From contig NC_079975.1 in the NCBI RefSeq assembly GCF_029852145.1, positions 8,556,001 through 8,620,000 on the forward strand: 64,000 bases of DNA. Reading direction: 5' to 3'. Within the stretch, counting starts at the first letter, position 1. Each line of letters begins with the position of its first letter. The notes beneath the pieces were generated by a model. It made no database searches and was not told the DNA's origin. It saw only the letters and a program-made list of their open reading frames with translations. A program made the position numbers and the translations under genes. The stretch comes from Microplitis mediator. Lineage: Eukaryota > Arthropoda > Insecta > Hymenoptera > Braconidae. Of this stretch, positions 34,208 through 45,949 are shown piece by piece.

Positions 34208-35460
34208 GTGAAATCATAAAAATGCATATTTTTTGTGGAGTTTGACAACCTCAAAAGTGTTATATAGATACGCAATTTGAGTTTATATAAAAATGAGAAT
34301 TTTAAACGTTTCAGAGAAACGATCTCTCATACATTTTTATTTTCTTGTTTTTCTACAATTTTATATGGTTGCGTAAGCTCATGATAGCAAGTAGGTTGAG
34401 GTGAAGGAAGAGACAAGGAAGAAGTCGTGAAATTGCGTTGTCACCTTGGTCTTATGCGCTCCATGTTTCGTTTGCACACGAGAAATTCTCTATGATGAAA
34501 AAAACAAAAAATAAATGAATTTATACTGATAAAAAAAGAATAAAGGTGCAAGAAAACAGAAAAGTCTTGACATATGATGGACGTTCAGAGATAAAATTAA
34601 CTGTAAATATAAAATTCAGATACATATTAAATGGTTTTTTTTATCAGTAACTTCTGTGGCATAGGATTTAATAAGTGCGATTAGTTATTAGTTTTATTTC
34701 ATTAGTTGATGAAAAAAGAACTTTGATAAGATTAATTTATTATTCCAATATTAATAATTAAATGTCACGTGCACATATAAACAAAATTTAAAAACACGGT
34801 TTTATATTTTTAAATTTGTACTGTGAGATTGTTATCTAGTGCGAAAATAGAACAAACATTTATTGTGTCACTTTGAAATTAACACTAAATTTATGTTGAA
34901 AACTCTATCGACAGTCACGCGAAGCGCCACAAGCATCAGTTACGTCTTAATAGTTTTTAGTTTTGTTGCACTGCTTTTATTAACATAAAATAAATTTTAA
35001 AAATTTCATTTTTTTTTTTATTCAGAATTCAATGGATGAAAGAAATTCCCTTATAATTATAAACTATTTCATTGTTAGTATAAATTATTTTGTTGTTCTA
35101 ATACATTTTTTTGATCATGAAGTTAAGCTAAAAATCGGTCCATGGTATCTAGAAAAGCTCTCTATCGCCTGCATGACTTATTAAATTTTCAAACAAATCG
35201 GTCCACTCAATGCAAAAATAAAAATCATTCTCCATTTATTGCTTATTTTTGCTTTTCTTAAAAACTGATTTAGGTTAAAGTCTAAAATTTTCAGGATCTT
35301 AATATTTCGATAGTATCTACGTTTTCATATAATATCATTTAAATATTTACAAAAGGCGTTCTTACCCTGCTCATCCCTCTATGGCCTTCGTTTTTCAAAT
35401 GCAATTAAGCTATCAATTATTTACAACTGATATTTATTATTACGTGACTCTCTTTGTCGA
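34208..35460. other. Unassigned AT-rich sequence
   Basis: No gene was recognised. A short more complex stretch lies at 34365-34490. Confidence 0.45.
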
Positions 35461-35461
35461 T

Positions 35462-35812
35462 TTTCCACTCTGATAAAAATATTTTTGTCAATAAAAAAAT
35501 GGGTCAATATTGAATAACAATTTTTATCAATTTTTATAACCTCAAAATAATATATGAATTATATTTATTAAATACCAACGCGTTATGAAAATAAAATGTA
35601 AAAGGTAATTTTTTTTTGTGTCACAAGTAATTAAAAAGTATGGAATTTACTTTTCATATTGAACGAATTTCGTTAAAATTTTAATATCAATTTAGTGCTA
35701 AAATTCAGTACAAATAGTCTGTGATTAAAAAAAAATCACAAATTTTTATGTCGACAATTTTTAATACACAAACTATGTTGATTTTAGCACAATATTTTTC
35801 AATGTGCACTTT
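35462..35812. repeat. Repeat family R4-long, copy 2
   Basis: It is collinear with 15771-16115 (TGAATTATATTTATTAAATA, GTGTCACAAGTAATTAAAAA, CATATTGAACGAATTTCG, AATAGTCTGTGATT). It directly precedes a W7 element, as copy 1 directly follows a W13 element. Confidence 0.65.
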
Positions 35813-35823
35813 TGTATAAATCA

Positions 35824-36460
35824 GACTGTAAAAAAAAACCGGGGTAAGTCCCGGCGGTATAGGTGTTAAATTTCAACACTGAAAACAATGTTAAAATAAC
35901 ACCGCCATCGGTGTAAATACACGGAAAAAATAGAATATTAAAAATTAATAAATAATACTAAAAAGTGGAATCTATTATCAATAATTAGTACTACAATGTA
36001 CTTAATGCAAAGTAGTTTACTAATGTTAACATGTTGTTTACCGGTGTCGAAAAAATTTCCCGGTGTTAAAATATTTTTCGGTGTTAAAAATGTTTTACTT
36101 TGTGAATATTTTTACTTTCTCGATCACTACAGTTAATTAGTGTTTTTATTAATTAATTAAATTAATAAATTAGTGATTGAAATAGTGGGCGTAAAAATGT
36201 GTAATTTTTAAATAAATTACGTACCACATGAATAATTATTCAAATAAGTACGTAAAAAAATTGAAATTTCCTCCAGATAATATTCATTAAATTTTTATGT
36301 TTTTATATGTAATACATTTTTTTTCTAATTTCTATACGTGGAATTTTATTCTTACATCGATTGAACACCGCTAAATTACACCGCCTACACCGTTTTTACT
36401 TCATTTTAACACTGCACGGTGTTAAATTGAGTCCATTTGAAACACCGCTCTTTTTCAGTG
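35824..36460. mobile_element. GGTGTTAAA-word element (W7), copy 3, most complete
   Basis: The left end GACTGTAAAAAAAAACCGGG and the right end GCTCTTTTTCAGTG followed by TA are near-complements at the tips. The interior holds GGTGTTAAATTTCAACAC, GGTGTTAAAATATTTTTC and AACACCGCTAAATTACACC. A CACGGAAAAAATAGAATATT end at about 35922 may mark a further insert. Confidence 0.75.
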
Positions 36461-37572
36461 TAGACTGAAAAATAAAGTAATTACTCGCTGTTTATAAAGT
36501 TTCATTGAGCTAAAAATATTCTAACCTGTAAGTTTTTAAAAACTTACAATAAATTTTATTACAGTGATAGTCGAAATATCGCCGTTTAATACGATAGACA
36601 ACCTTGCTTATTAATTAACATTGTAATAGACTGATTAGCATATTATCACAGTAAAGCAGGCATTGTCGGAAGCGCAGTAAGAACGCAGACGACACAAGAG
36701 GGTTGTTCAGAAGGGTAAGGAATAGTCGAGAGAGTTAGAAGAGGCGTCGGGGTGAAGAGATGAAGGGGGTTGCGCTGTATCAACGACTTCTTGAAGAGGA
36801 ACAATGATAGAGAGGAATGAAAACAGAAGACGAGGGAGCTCAGAAGGTAAAGTCAGAGTAAAGGGGACAGTAGACTACTCCACATGGTGGTGAAGGGAGT
36901 GACTATAGAAGAAAGCAGAGCTTGAGATATCCTCGTCGTCCCAAAGCATAGCTCGCAGGCACGTTCAACTATTAACCCTCTGAGATTCGTATAGCGCCCA
37001 ACGAATCAAACAATTCTACGTTATTTCCGTCGCTTCATTGCAAAAGATGCCTAACTGACAACGACAAAACTAACCTGTCTTTAATGCACATTTATTCTTG
37101 GAAACGTTCGATAAAACGTTTTATTTTCTCAAAACCCACTATATACATTCGTCACTTTAACAAAATTTTATATCAACTCTTATTGCTTTTCTTGCTGTCA
37201 TCGTTGTTACTGAAATAGTCTATCTTCTGTTCTTCATTTCAACAAATTATTGTCACTACACTGAATTTATTTCTATTAAATGGAAAACCAATAGAGCAAC
37301 TCTAAAAGCTCAGTCAAGTCTGTAATTCGTTTGATATAGACACATATATCAGAGTTATAATTTATTACTCTTATCATTTTAAGGTTTCATACTGTTATTA
37401 ATTATTTATGATCTCCCTTCTTGTTGCAGTCATTAGAAATTTATTTTAATATAAGATTCTTAGTATAGAAAATTATCATTTATGCATACACTTTGCTATA
37501 ACTGTCTTGTTTTCATAAATTATGATACCGATCTTATGTAATATAATTATTCTAATAAATATTATAACATTT
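36461..37572. other. Purine-rich, less AT-rich island at 36640-37060
   Basis: 36640-36960 is rich in GA (GAAGAGGCGTCGGGGTGAAG, GACGAGGGAGCTCAGAAGG) and free of repeat words. It may be a regulatory stretch or untranslated exon of a host gene. No open frame with a known domain spans it. Confidence 0.4.
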
Positions 37573-37682
37573 TACTCTCCGGTCGAAAAATTTTATCTGA
37601 TTTTAGTCTAATTGGACTGTATTTGATCTATTATAAAAATTTTAAGCTCTTTTGGATCTGTTGTTTTAAAACAACACTGATA

Positions 37683-38022
37683 CACGGAAAAAAATGTACA
37701 GTTGCTGCAACAGGAGGCAGCCATGTTGCAGCTGCAGGAAAATCCTGTTGCTGCAACATGGCTGCCTCCTATTGCAGCGTGTACCTGAAGATCGGAACGT
37801 TTTTCACGTAACGAAAATGAAAATAATTTTTATAATTTGAGTCTAAAGGCGTCTTAAGGGGTAGTTTAAGGTGGCTTGCAATTTTCGGCTGACGTGCGAA
37901 ACATTTCAGAAATTTAGATCCAGTAGATTTTTTACTTTTCATTTCGTTTTTCTGTTTTCGTTCCGCGAAAAACGTTCCGATCTTCAGGTACATGTTGCAG
38001 CAACAGTAAATTTTTTTCCCTG
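37683..38022. mobile_element. GTTGCTGCAACA-word MITE (W2), copy 2
   Basis: CACGGAAAAAAATGTACAGT and the mirrored CAGTAAATTTTTTTCCCTG are flanked by TA (37681-37682, 38023-38024). The interior repeats GTTGCTGCAACA words (ATCCTGTTGCTGCAACATGG). It is split by a palindromic insert. Confidence 0.88.
37784..37988. mobile_element. 205-bp palindromic MITE nested in W2 (CCTGAAGATCGGAACG ends)
   Basis: CCTGAAGATCGGAACGTTTT and its exact mirror AAAACGTTCCGATCTTCAGG are flanked by TA on both sides. The arms extend with GTAACGAAAATGAAAAT and the loosely mirrored ATTTCGTTTTTCTGTTTTCG. No second copy is seen in the window. Confidence 0.9.
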
Positions 38023-38024
38023 TA

Positions 38025-38185
38025 GAAGAATTTAGTTGTATTTACTAAATGATTTAGTAACGAACCTTGCAATACTAAATATTTGGTTACAGGTGCCAAA
38101 TCATTTAGTGAAGCTCATTTATTTCCACCAAATAAATATTTAGTAGTATTTAAGAAATGATTTATTGGGGCACAATAAATCGTTT
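38025..38185. repeat. Degenerate TTTAGTA / TACTAAAT word array
   Basis: Words such as TACTAAATGATTTAGTA, ACTAAATATTTGGTTAC and AAATATTTAGTAGTATTTAA recur in both orientations. It is inside the outer CCCGGG element and could be another nested unit. Confidence 0.6.
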
Positions 38186-38717
38186 ATTAGGATTAAAGAA
38201 CTAATTCTTTTAACTTATTTAAGCGCATAACCTAATTGTTTCACTTGAAATGAATTAAAACGATAATAACAAATAATTTTAATTAAAAATACATAGTATT
38301 ATAAAGAAAATAACCTCATTTTATTATAATTTTTTATTTAAAATAAATAACAAATTTATATTAATATATTTCGTCGAAATATCAATTTCTGACGTCCGAA
38401 ATATCAAGTAGCTACAAAACAAACATCGAATTCTACGCCACAGTTTTTACGGCATTAAATAAATTAATGTTTTATGACAAATGGACACAGACTAATAATT
38501 ATAACAAGAGATTCTGTTTTCAATCTAAAAGCGATTAAAATTAGACTAAATATAATACGAAAACAAGTCTAATATTGGCCTGGATAGAAAATAATACAGA
38601 CAAAAACCGATTAAATTCCCATGTAAAATAAATACGATTCAAAAACCTAAATTAAATTAGACATATTTGAATTTGTCATTTATTTTGAAACAGATCTAAT
38701 TTTTCAACCCGGGTCTA

Positions 38718-39300
38718 TCTATGGTACAGAGTTACAATATTACGAAACTGTGTATATTAATTGATTTATAGTAGGTTCAATTGATTTAATTTGAGAGCGA
38801 ATTAAGTTATTTAATGTGATTTTACTTTACTAGATACTTATTGAATAATATAGTCGCACCTGGTCCCTTTATTGGCGTTCACAGAAACTACCGACTTATA
38901 AAAGATGCTTGTAGGATAAAATCTATGGACATGTGTCATTAGTAATGTATAATTTAGTTAGCGAACGTAAACCTGAACAATTTACGGTAGTAATTCGATA
39001 TTGGGTAATATTGGCAATGTAACCCTAGGGATAATAGCGTAGAGAAACTAAAGGGATAGTGGCAAGCCACGTTGTGTGTATCACGATTGTATTGTTATTG
39101 TGAGGAGCTCTATAGGTCCTACACGAGAGTGGTGAACAGACAATCATTGTATGCTTGGCAAATTGCGTTTCCGTATAGTGCATGAGATGAGCCTGAAAAT
39201 AGCTTTCCAATAAAAAAAAACCTTGCGATTATTTCTTCATAGACGTATTTTTCATCGTTATTCGATTGTATACTAGCTATCGCTGGGTGTATTTGTTTTT
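38718..39300. other. Unassigned sequence
   Basis: No gene or clear repeat was recognised. Confidence 0.45.
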
Positions 39301-39650
39301 TTTATTTTATTTTTTCGGCAAAAAGGGATCGACTAGTCTAGTGCGTGGTAAATCTATATCATTGCAAGAGACAGTGCAGTGACTCTATTCTCTTACTGAG
39401 CGCGCGGTAGATGCAATCAGCATAGCGCAGGCGCCATTCTTATCCCCCTCGTGGTCGTTGCCAGACTATGGAGGCGGCGAACTCGTTGAACGAAGACGGG
39501 TTGAAAATTCGGGCCGAAGTAAGCTTCAGTCGGCCGGTGAACTTGCGTGCCGGGTCTTCACAATCGGTCACCGGAAGTTAACGCGTCCTCCATATAGGCG
39601 CTTCCGTCCTTGCGGTAAAGCCCAATCAAGTGTAAAGTGAAATTTTTACC
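39300..39650 (+). other. GC-rich island, candidate promoter or 5' untranslated exon
   Basis: This is among the most GC-rich stretches in the window (GCGCAGGCGCCATTC, GGAGGCGGCGAACTCG, CCGGCCGACT on the minus strand). It is flanked by AT-rich DNA and free of repeat words. The 60-codon open frame at 39458-39640 is not recognisable. Weak splice-donor-like sites (CCGAAGTAAGC, TTGCGGTAAAG) occur. It could be the first exon and promoter of a host gene, but this is inference. Confidence 0.35.
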
Positions 39651-40773
39651 ATGGAATTCATTATTTTATTTTTTATTTAATAGCATTTATTATTTTTTTT
39701 TACTCCACATTAGTCATATTGTGCTACATGATTCAGTGATTCATTAACAATTCACTCTTAGCAAATTTAAATAATTATTTTACAGTTTTTAGTGTACAAT
39801 TTACCCAGTAACAATTATTCCAGTTCATTTATCGTAATGTTCTAGGTGTGAAATTAAAATTTAAAGGATCTAACAGTTAAATATATAAATTAAATTAAGA
39901 TACACCATTAAATATTCAGCGGAATACAATCACTAAAACGTCCGATTATTTGTGTAATTATAAATCAACCCCAATGTTTTCGATTGAGTAGTCAAGGAGT
40001 TTGATTACTCAGGCTTTATCATGGCAATTATGCTTAAACAACTGTAATGAATTATCAATTAGAATATACATCAGTGACTTCAACTTTAGTGACTAATAAT
40101 AGTTTTTTTATAATTTAACGTTGTTTTGGTTTTAAAAATAATTGTGTTAACTAGTATAGAAAAACTTACTGTGCATCAAAAAGTAGTAAATTATTAATTC
40201 AAATAGGGATTGAACAATCGCGGAATATAGACTTAGGATTAAAAAAACAGTGATTTTAGTTCGAATTTTAAATTATAAGAATGATAATTAATAGCAAAAT
40301 TTTGAAAGCGGTTATTTAAAATATTTTTATAGTTAGAAAAGGAAAAAGTGATAAATGACTTGTGTAAAAAATAAGTTGGTTTTTATTTTAAGTAGTATGT
40401 GAATAATATGAACAGACATATCTTGTTGATCAGGTGTTGAATGATTTCGTTAATTAGAAAGATAATATTTGAAATTTGAATATAAATTTACTATAAACTG
40501 TTAAGAATAAATAGAGAAAATAAAAAACTGGACAAGATGATAGTACAAAGGGATGTTTCCTCAATTAACAAGTACAAAGAAACAGCAATTACCCGATGGG
40601 TATGTATATATTTATGCTTTTACTTTATTGGTGCATAAAATTACGCTTAATAGTAAAGAGAGGGTATCATAAATTGTTAGAAATGCTGTAACGGTTTGAA
40701 TGGTACTTGACATCTTAAATCACTGTAGATAAGTATATTTATAAAGTAACAAAATACTTAGAATCATTTGTTT
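39651..40773. other. Unassigned AT-rich sequence
   Basis: No gene is supported. Confidence 0.5.
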
Positions 40774-40890
40774 CCCGGGTAGAAAAGTTGATCTGGTTTA
40801 AATCAAATGAAAATTTTAAGTTGTCTAATCAATTTTACTTTTTTATTTGTAATTAATTAATATTTGAAATTTAATTGAGTTTTATTTAAA

Positions 40891-41318
40891 GACTGTAAAA
40901 ATTTTGAGTTCGCGGTGTGGTGTGAATGATTTAGTGTTAAAATTTTCAACCCTGCCGGTGTGAAAATTACACAACGCACGGTGTTGAATTTTGGACCGTG
41001 TGAATTAGAATGTCCACACCACCAATAATGTAAATATATAAGTTCTGTAAATAAAACTCTCGATTACTTCGACACTAGATATTCAATTTTTATTTTAAAA
41101 TCTACATCAATAATAATAATTATTTGATCAGTTTTAACTATAGATTATATTATCGGACCATATTTGAGGTAATACCGAACGGTGTGAAAAAAAACACTCA
41201 TATGGCGTTAAAAAAACACCGCTTACTATTTTACACTAAGAAAATTCCACTCCGTCAATTCACATCGAACATATAAAGTCCTTGGAGACCAGTTTCACAC
41301 CAAAAATTTTTTATAGTG
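40891..41318. mobile_element. CGGTGTGAAAAT-word element (W7-like), copy 4
   Basis: The left end GACTGTAAAAATTTTGAG and the right end AAAAATTTTTTATAGTG, followed by TA, are near-complements. Interior words include GGTGTGAAAATTACAC, CACGGTGTTGAATTT and GGTGTGAAAAAAAACAC. Confidence 0.75.
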
Positions 41319-41532
41319 TATTATACCTTACTTAGACTATTTTCAGGCTTGTTTTCAATAGTTTTTAGTCTGGTTTTCGCTTCTAAATCAAAATCAAAAT
41401 GTTGTTTTGTAAAATACGTTTTATTCTTTTGTTTCTATCTAAACCGAAATCAGATTTTTTAGCCCGTTTTTGATCGTCTTTAGATCATAAATTTCTTATG
41501 CAGGACAGGCTAATTAGTCCAAATACAGTCTA

Positions 41533-42117
41533 CATGGAAAAAAATTTTTGTAACCACAATACAAGATAACTTACGATAACAAATTTCTGCCTTGATATAC
41601 GGAAAACGAAACATTCGTTATAATTACAATGTTTTTGTAACGCTAGCAAATTGTTTATTGCGTCTAGCAATGGTTTGTAACTGCAACAAAACTTTTGTGT
41701 TACAGTAAAAAAAGTGATTTGATAAAATGACAAAGTGAATTTACAGCTGACAAAATTTTTGTACTCATGAGCTAAGATAACTTAGGGCAACAAATGCCGG
41801 CTTTGAAATACGATGATATTGTTGCAATGAATATCATGTGTTCTCATAACGAATCGACTTTTTAATTACCACACAATTTCATTTGTTATTATAATAAAAT
41901 GATTTGTTACCGTAAGCTAATCATATTTTCCACTATAACGAAATTTTTCTTACTCTCTAAACATGAATTAGTGAATATAAGTGAATATTCACTAATTCCA
42001 AGTGCAAACCGAACCACTAATTTCAAAAAGTGGTTCGGTGGCACTCAGAATTAGTGAATATCCACTTATTTCACTTATTCATGTTTAGAGAGTATGACGA
42101 CGAAACTCTTTTTTTCC
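41533..42117. mobile_element. TTGTTACAATAACAA-word element (W12) carrying a 140-bp insert
   Basis: CATGGAAAAAAATTTTTGTA on the left and ACTCTTTTTTTCCAGG on the right are near-complements, flanked by TA. The interior repeats words such as TTCGTTATAATTACAATG and TTTGTTATTATAATAAAATG. It is split by the W6 element at 41953-42092. Confidence 0.78.
41953..42092. mobile_element. 140-bp palindromic MITE (W6), copy 2
   Basis: The ends CTCTCTAAACATGAATTAGT and the mirrored CTTATTCATGTTTAGAGAG are flanked by TA (41951-41952, 42093-42094). It has exactly the same length as the copy at 13254 and the same inner TGGTTCGGT-type loop. Confidence 0.92.
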
Positions 42118-42158
42118 AGGTAGTTAGACTAAAATCAAATCAACTTTTGCGACCCGGG

Positions 42159-42890
42159 TTGTCAATTAAATTTTTAGTTTTTCAATAAATATCGAATCAT
42201 GTTCATTACCTGCATTCAATATTGGAAAATAATCGAATTATTATGTTGGCATTTTTTAATTTTCGGCATAAATTTTTTTATTTTTCCGGGCGCATATATT
42301 TACATGTTATGTTGTTATACACGTTGTTTGCTGTCAGCTTTTATTTTTTATGTCCAAAGTTAATATTAACTTTACAGTTTTATATGAAGATAAAGGATAC
42401 GAGTTAATTTGTCTGGATTTTTTTTTTTTAAATTACTAAATTATTAAAATTTTTAATTTTTCAATAAACAATTTAGTGAACTGGTAGAAAAAAAAAAAAT
42501 AAGCGCGGAATTATTTTATTCAGACGTCACTATTTTCGATTGCGATATTATTTTTTGTAATTGACGATCAAAATTTCGTTGCTATTTATCAAATTATTTA
42601 AAAGTGTAATTGAGAAGAGGCAATAAAGATTAACTGATATTTATTAGAAGTGATTAAATTCAACTTATTCAGTCGTATAAGAATAAAAGAAACCGTGTAT
42701 ATCTAATGGAGCTCAGCAAAAGATTTTTTATTCTTTTCGATCTCATTAGATTGTATAAATAAAGTAAATTTGCATAATCTCGATCATTAATTTGTTAGTT
42801 AATCTAACTTGATGAATAATTTATATTTTTTAAGTATATTGTCTGATATAAATTGCAAATTTTTGAGTTTACTTAACTTCAAACATTTTT
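42159..42890. other. Unassigned AT-rich sequence
   Basis: No gene is supported. Confidence 0.5.
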
Positions 42891-43621
42891 ACACACCTCA
42901 AGCGCAAACGCGTTGTGTGTGTCTTTTTACGATCGACATTATTTTTTCGATTAATTCACTCATGTTAAATCATCTCTGCACTCTTTTGACTACAATAAAT
43001 TGGATTAAATTGTATACTAGTACTGAAAATTTGTTAAGGATTAATTTTGATTCGGTATTAAGTCGATTTATTATTCCATTAATTTTAAATAAATTATTTT
43101 AATCCAAAAAAACCAGTGCTGTCAATTGTCTTGCACGAATCTTCGGAAGCATGACAACTTTTGAAAAATATAATGAATTAGCCTAATTTTTTTGTATCGG
43201 CAATTTTTTGTTGCAAGAACCTTTTTGAAAATCACTATCTAAATTCTTTTTGTTTAATTGCAAGTAATGAAAAACTTAAAACCGGTAATACATAAAAAAT
43301 TAAGCTGCCATTTTTTATTTTTATTATTATCATTTTTTCTTTTTTTTTCATTCACTAACTACTGGCAGTAACACTGGTGTGGCAGTAAGATAAAAAAAGA
43401 AAAAGCGACATCTACGAAAAAAATGGCGGAATATTTTTAAAAAATTTTGAATAATAAAAGTCAAAGTAAATTAAAAAAATCAAAATCAAAATTAATAATA
43501 AAAAAAATAAATATTTATAATTACTAGAAATTTAAATTGCGCCCCTTAATTTCAATCAATAAGGAATCGTGGACCATCCTTCCGATAATTCGATACTTAG
43601 TTATGAGCGATTGAGGTGAGA
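42891..43621 (+). mobile_element. R3 copy 3 (diverged, 731 bp)
   Basis: ACACACCTCAAGCGCAAACG at the left and GAGCGATTGAGGTGAGAA at the right correspond to the R3 ends. Inner phrases AACCAGTGCTGTCAATTGTC, ACTACTGGCAGTAACACTGG and AAGCGACATCTACG match copy 1. It is more diverged than copies 1 and 4 and slightly longer. Confidence 0.72.
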
Positions 43622-45833
43622 ACTTTTTGATTTCCCATCTTTTTATTTTTCTCTTAATATGATTGCTTAAAAGTTGGTTATACGTAACTAAATTTTTTGT
43701 GCTTCTATCAAAAAAATTTTAGTCACCTTATTAATTTAAAAAAAGTGGGGGAAATTCAGGTGTAGTAATCTTGAATTAAAACAGGTTTATTAATTATATA
43801 AATGGAAAATTATCTTTATTAAAAGTGCGCCTAAGGACGTGTCATTGCTCTCGAGAGATTTTTCGAAGACTTACTTATTCTTTTGATATCATTTAACAGT
43901 GAGGTCTCTTCATTTTCTTAAATATATACATGTATAAATAAAAAAAATATATATACAAAGACAATATGAAGCAAAACTCATTACTTCGCCGTTACTTAGA
44001 AATTGAGCCTCAATCTGTCGTAAAACCAAATACTTCAGCTCATAAAATTCGGTTAATACTTGTTTACTTTTTCTTAAGAAAAACATATCTCGTGAACTCA
44101 ATATACAACACATATTATAGTATACGTTTTAAATATAATATCATAAAGTTATTCGAAATAATGTTTCGAACAAAATATTCGACTAAAAGAAAACTTAGAA
44201 TAAAATAAAATATTAAAATGAAAGATTAGTTTCTGCATAAGGAAACCAACAAAAATTACGTAGCATTCAATGCCAATCAAAATTTCAGTCAATGGCATTT
44301 TTACGGCAAGTTTCACTTCATAGCGACGGTATTTTTAGCTTATATTTGTGTCGTGTGTAATATATTATTTATATGTATATATTTGAATGTAACAGATATT
44401 TTTGTTATCATATTTATTGTATTTATTTTTCGTTATTTATTTTTGTTATATTTTTAACTATCGGAATTTATTTTTCAATTGAATCAGAGCTGTGAATTAT
44501 TTATTGTTTAGTGTCTATGAAATGTGTTATCTCAACTTTTTGTTTATTTGATATTAAATTTATTTATCTTGGAACTATAAATATTCATTTTTTAAATTTA
44601 TCCATTGTATTGGGCGATATAAATTACAATGGTTGTACTTCAACTATGTATCTAGAGATCACGATATTTTAGAGTTGAATATATCTGATTTGACTATTTT
44701 AACGTCAGATTGATATATTTATATTTCACGAAAATATTTAATTTAAACTTCTTTTACGTCTAAGGAATATTCATAACTTTTGAAATATAGTAGATAAGTT
44801 TTAAACATTTATTAGAAAACTTTAAAAAAAAAAATATTTACTCCCCAGAAAATAATAATACGTTAGCTAAAAAATTATTTTCTCGACCTAAGAATATTTC
44901 CGCGATCTAGAAGAAAAGCCGAAATTTTGTTAGTTCAAGAAAATATTTTTTTTTAGCTGTGAAATTATAAAAATTTTGTTTTTCCTTCTCTGTGAATAGA
45001 GAATTTTTCTTGACAGAAACAAAATTAAAACCAACATGTATCTAAATAAATATTGAAGGTATTGTTACATTTTTTATGATACCTGCATTGAAACAATGTT
45101 TCAGTGTCTCTACAGACCGATTTCGCAGACAACACAATAAAAAATTCGACCTGAAAATTAACACAAATCGTAAATAAAAAATGATCTAAACAAATTGTTA
45201 CGTTATTTGAACCTATTATTCACTTAGTGTACCAGTTTTCAGACACTAGTTCTTGCATTTTCATAGCTATTATAATTATTATTTTATATAAAATTATTTT
45301 TGCAACATCATAATTTCGAATTTTGACCAATAAAAAGTTGAAATCTTAAATTAGTGGACAGTAAAAATTATTAATTATAAAAAAAAAAAATTGTCATGTA
45401 TAGTGTTTAAAAAATCGAACACCGGTAGATAATGGGTTAACATACACGTCGTTTGTATAAAAAAGTAACATAAATATATATCTAAAGTAACATAAATCAA
45501 TGTTTAAATTCTGTACAATCGAACCATAGATTTTTACACATGTTATCTGCAACACAAGTGAAATGTTCATTTTAACATTTGTTGTCGTGTTATTTTGACA
45601 CTTAAATTGACATCTTGAGTATTTATATTTATTAAAAAAAAATTATAATAATAATAATTTATTCATAAAAGTAAAATTGTGTAACAAAAAAAAAAAAAAA
45701 TTGACGCTTATAAAAGTAATTTATGAATCCAGATAAATCATTTACTTCCATGACAATTAGGAAAATGTCATTAGCATTATAACAACAACATATTCTCTTT
45801 AGTCAAATAATATTTACTTGCAACTGTAAATTA
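43622..45833. other. Unassigned AT-rich sequence
   Basis: No gene was recognised. Open frames at 43910-44208 have no known domain. It includes A runs near 45379 and 45690. Confidence 0.45.
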
Positions 45834-45910
45834 TTGCACACTTCCAACGCGAAGCGGAGAGGCATTGCTCTACTGTCATCAAATTTAAAAACTAAGTTTT
45901 TTTTATCTGT
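45834..45910 (+). repeat. R3-like left-end fragment
   Basis: TGCACACTTCCAACGCGAAG followed by CGGAGAGGCATTGC resembles the first ~50 bp of R3. It directly precedes the tail of the inverted R3 copy 4. Confidence 0.5.
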
Positions 45911-45949
45911 GCATTCATAATATTCAAAAATGTTGGAAAATCCAAAAGT

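Larger units (their letters stand above)
37575..38715. mobile_element. Outer CCCGGGTTGAAAAA element with two nested layers
   Basis: CTCTCCGGTCGAAAAATTTT on the left mirrors AAATTAGATCTG-type sequence ending CAACCCGGGTC on the right, and TA lies on both sides (37573-37574, 38716-38717). TTTTAGTCTAATTGGAC and ATTAGACTAAATATAATACG are inverted interior words. A W2 element is inserted at 37683-38022, itself carrying a 205-bp palindrome. TTTAGTA words follow at 38025-38180. Confidence 0.7.
40774..42158. mobile_element. Outer CCCGGGT element with two separate inserts
   Basis: The left end CCCGGGTAGAAAAGTTGATC and the right AAATCAACTTTTGCGACCCGGG-type end are near-complements. Inner words TGGTTTAAATCAAATG and TAGACTAAAATC support the match. 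A W7 element (40891-41318) and a W12 element (41533-42117) are inserted, the second carrying a W6 element. Target duplication at the outer ends is not clear. Confidence 0.75.

Noticed and set aside
39458..39640. 60-codon open frame in the GC-rich island
   Set aside because: No recognisable domain. GC-rich DNA has fewer stops by chance, so length alone is not evidence.
44821..45010. Possible palindromic element around CTCCCCAGAAAATAAT
   Set aside because: No convincing mirrored end or second copy was found.
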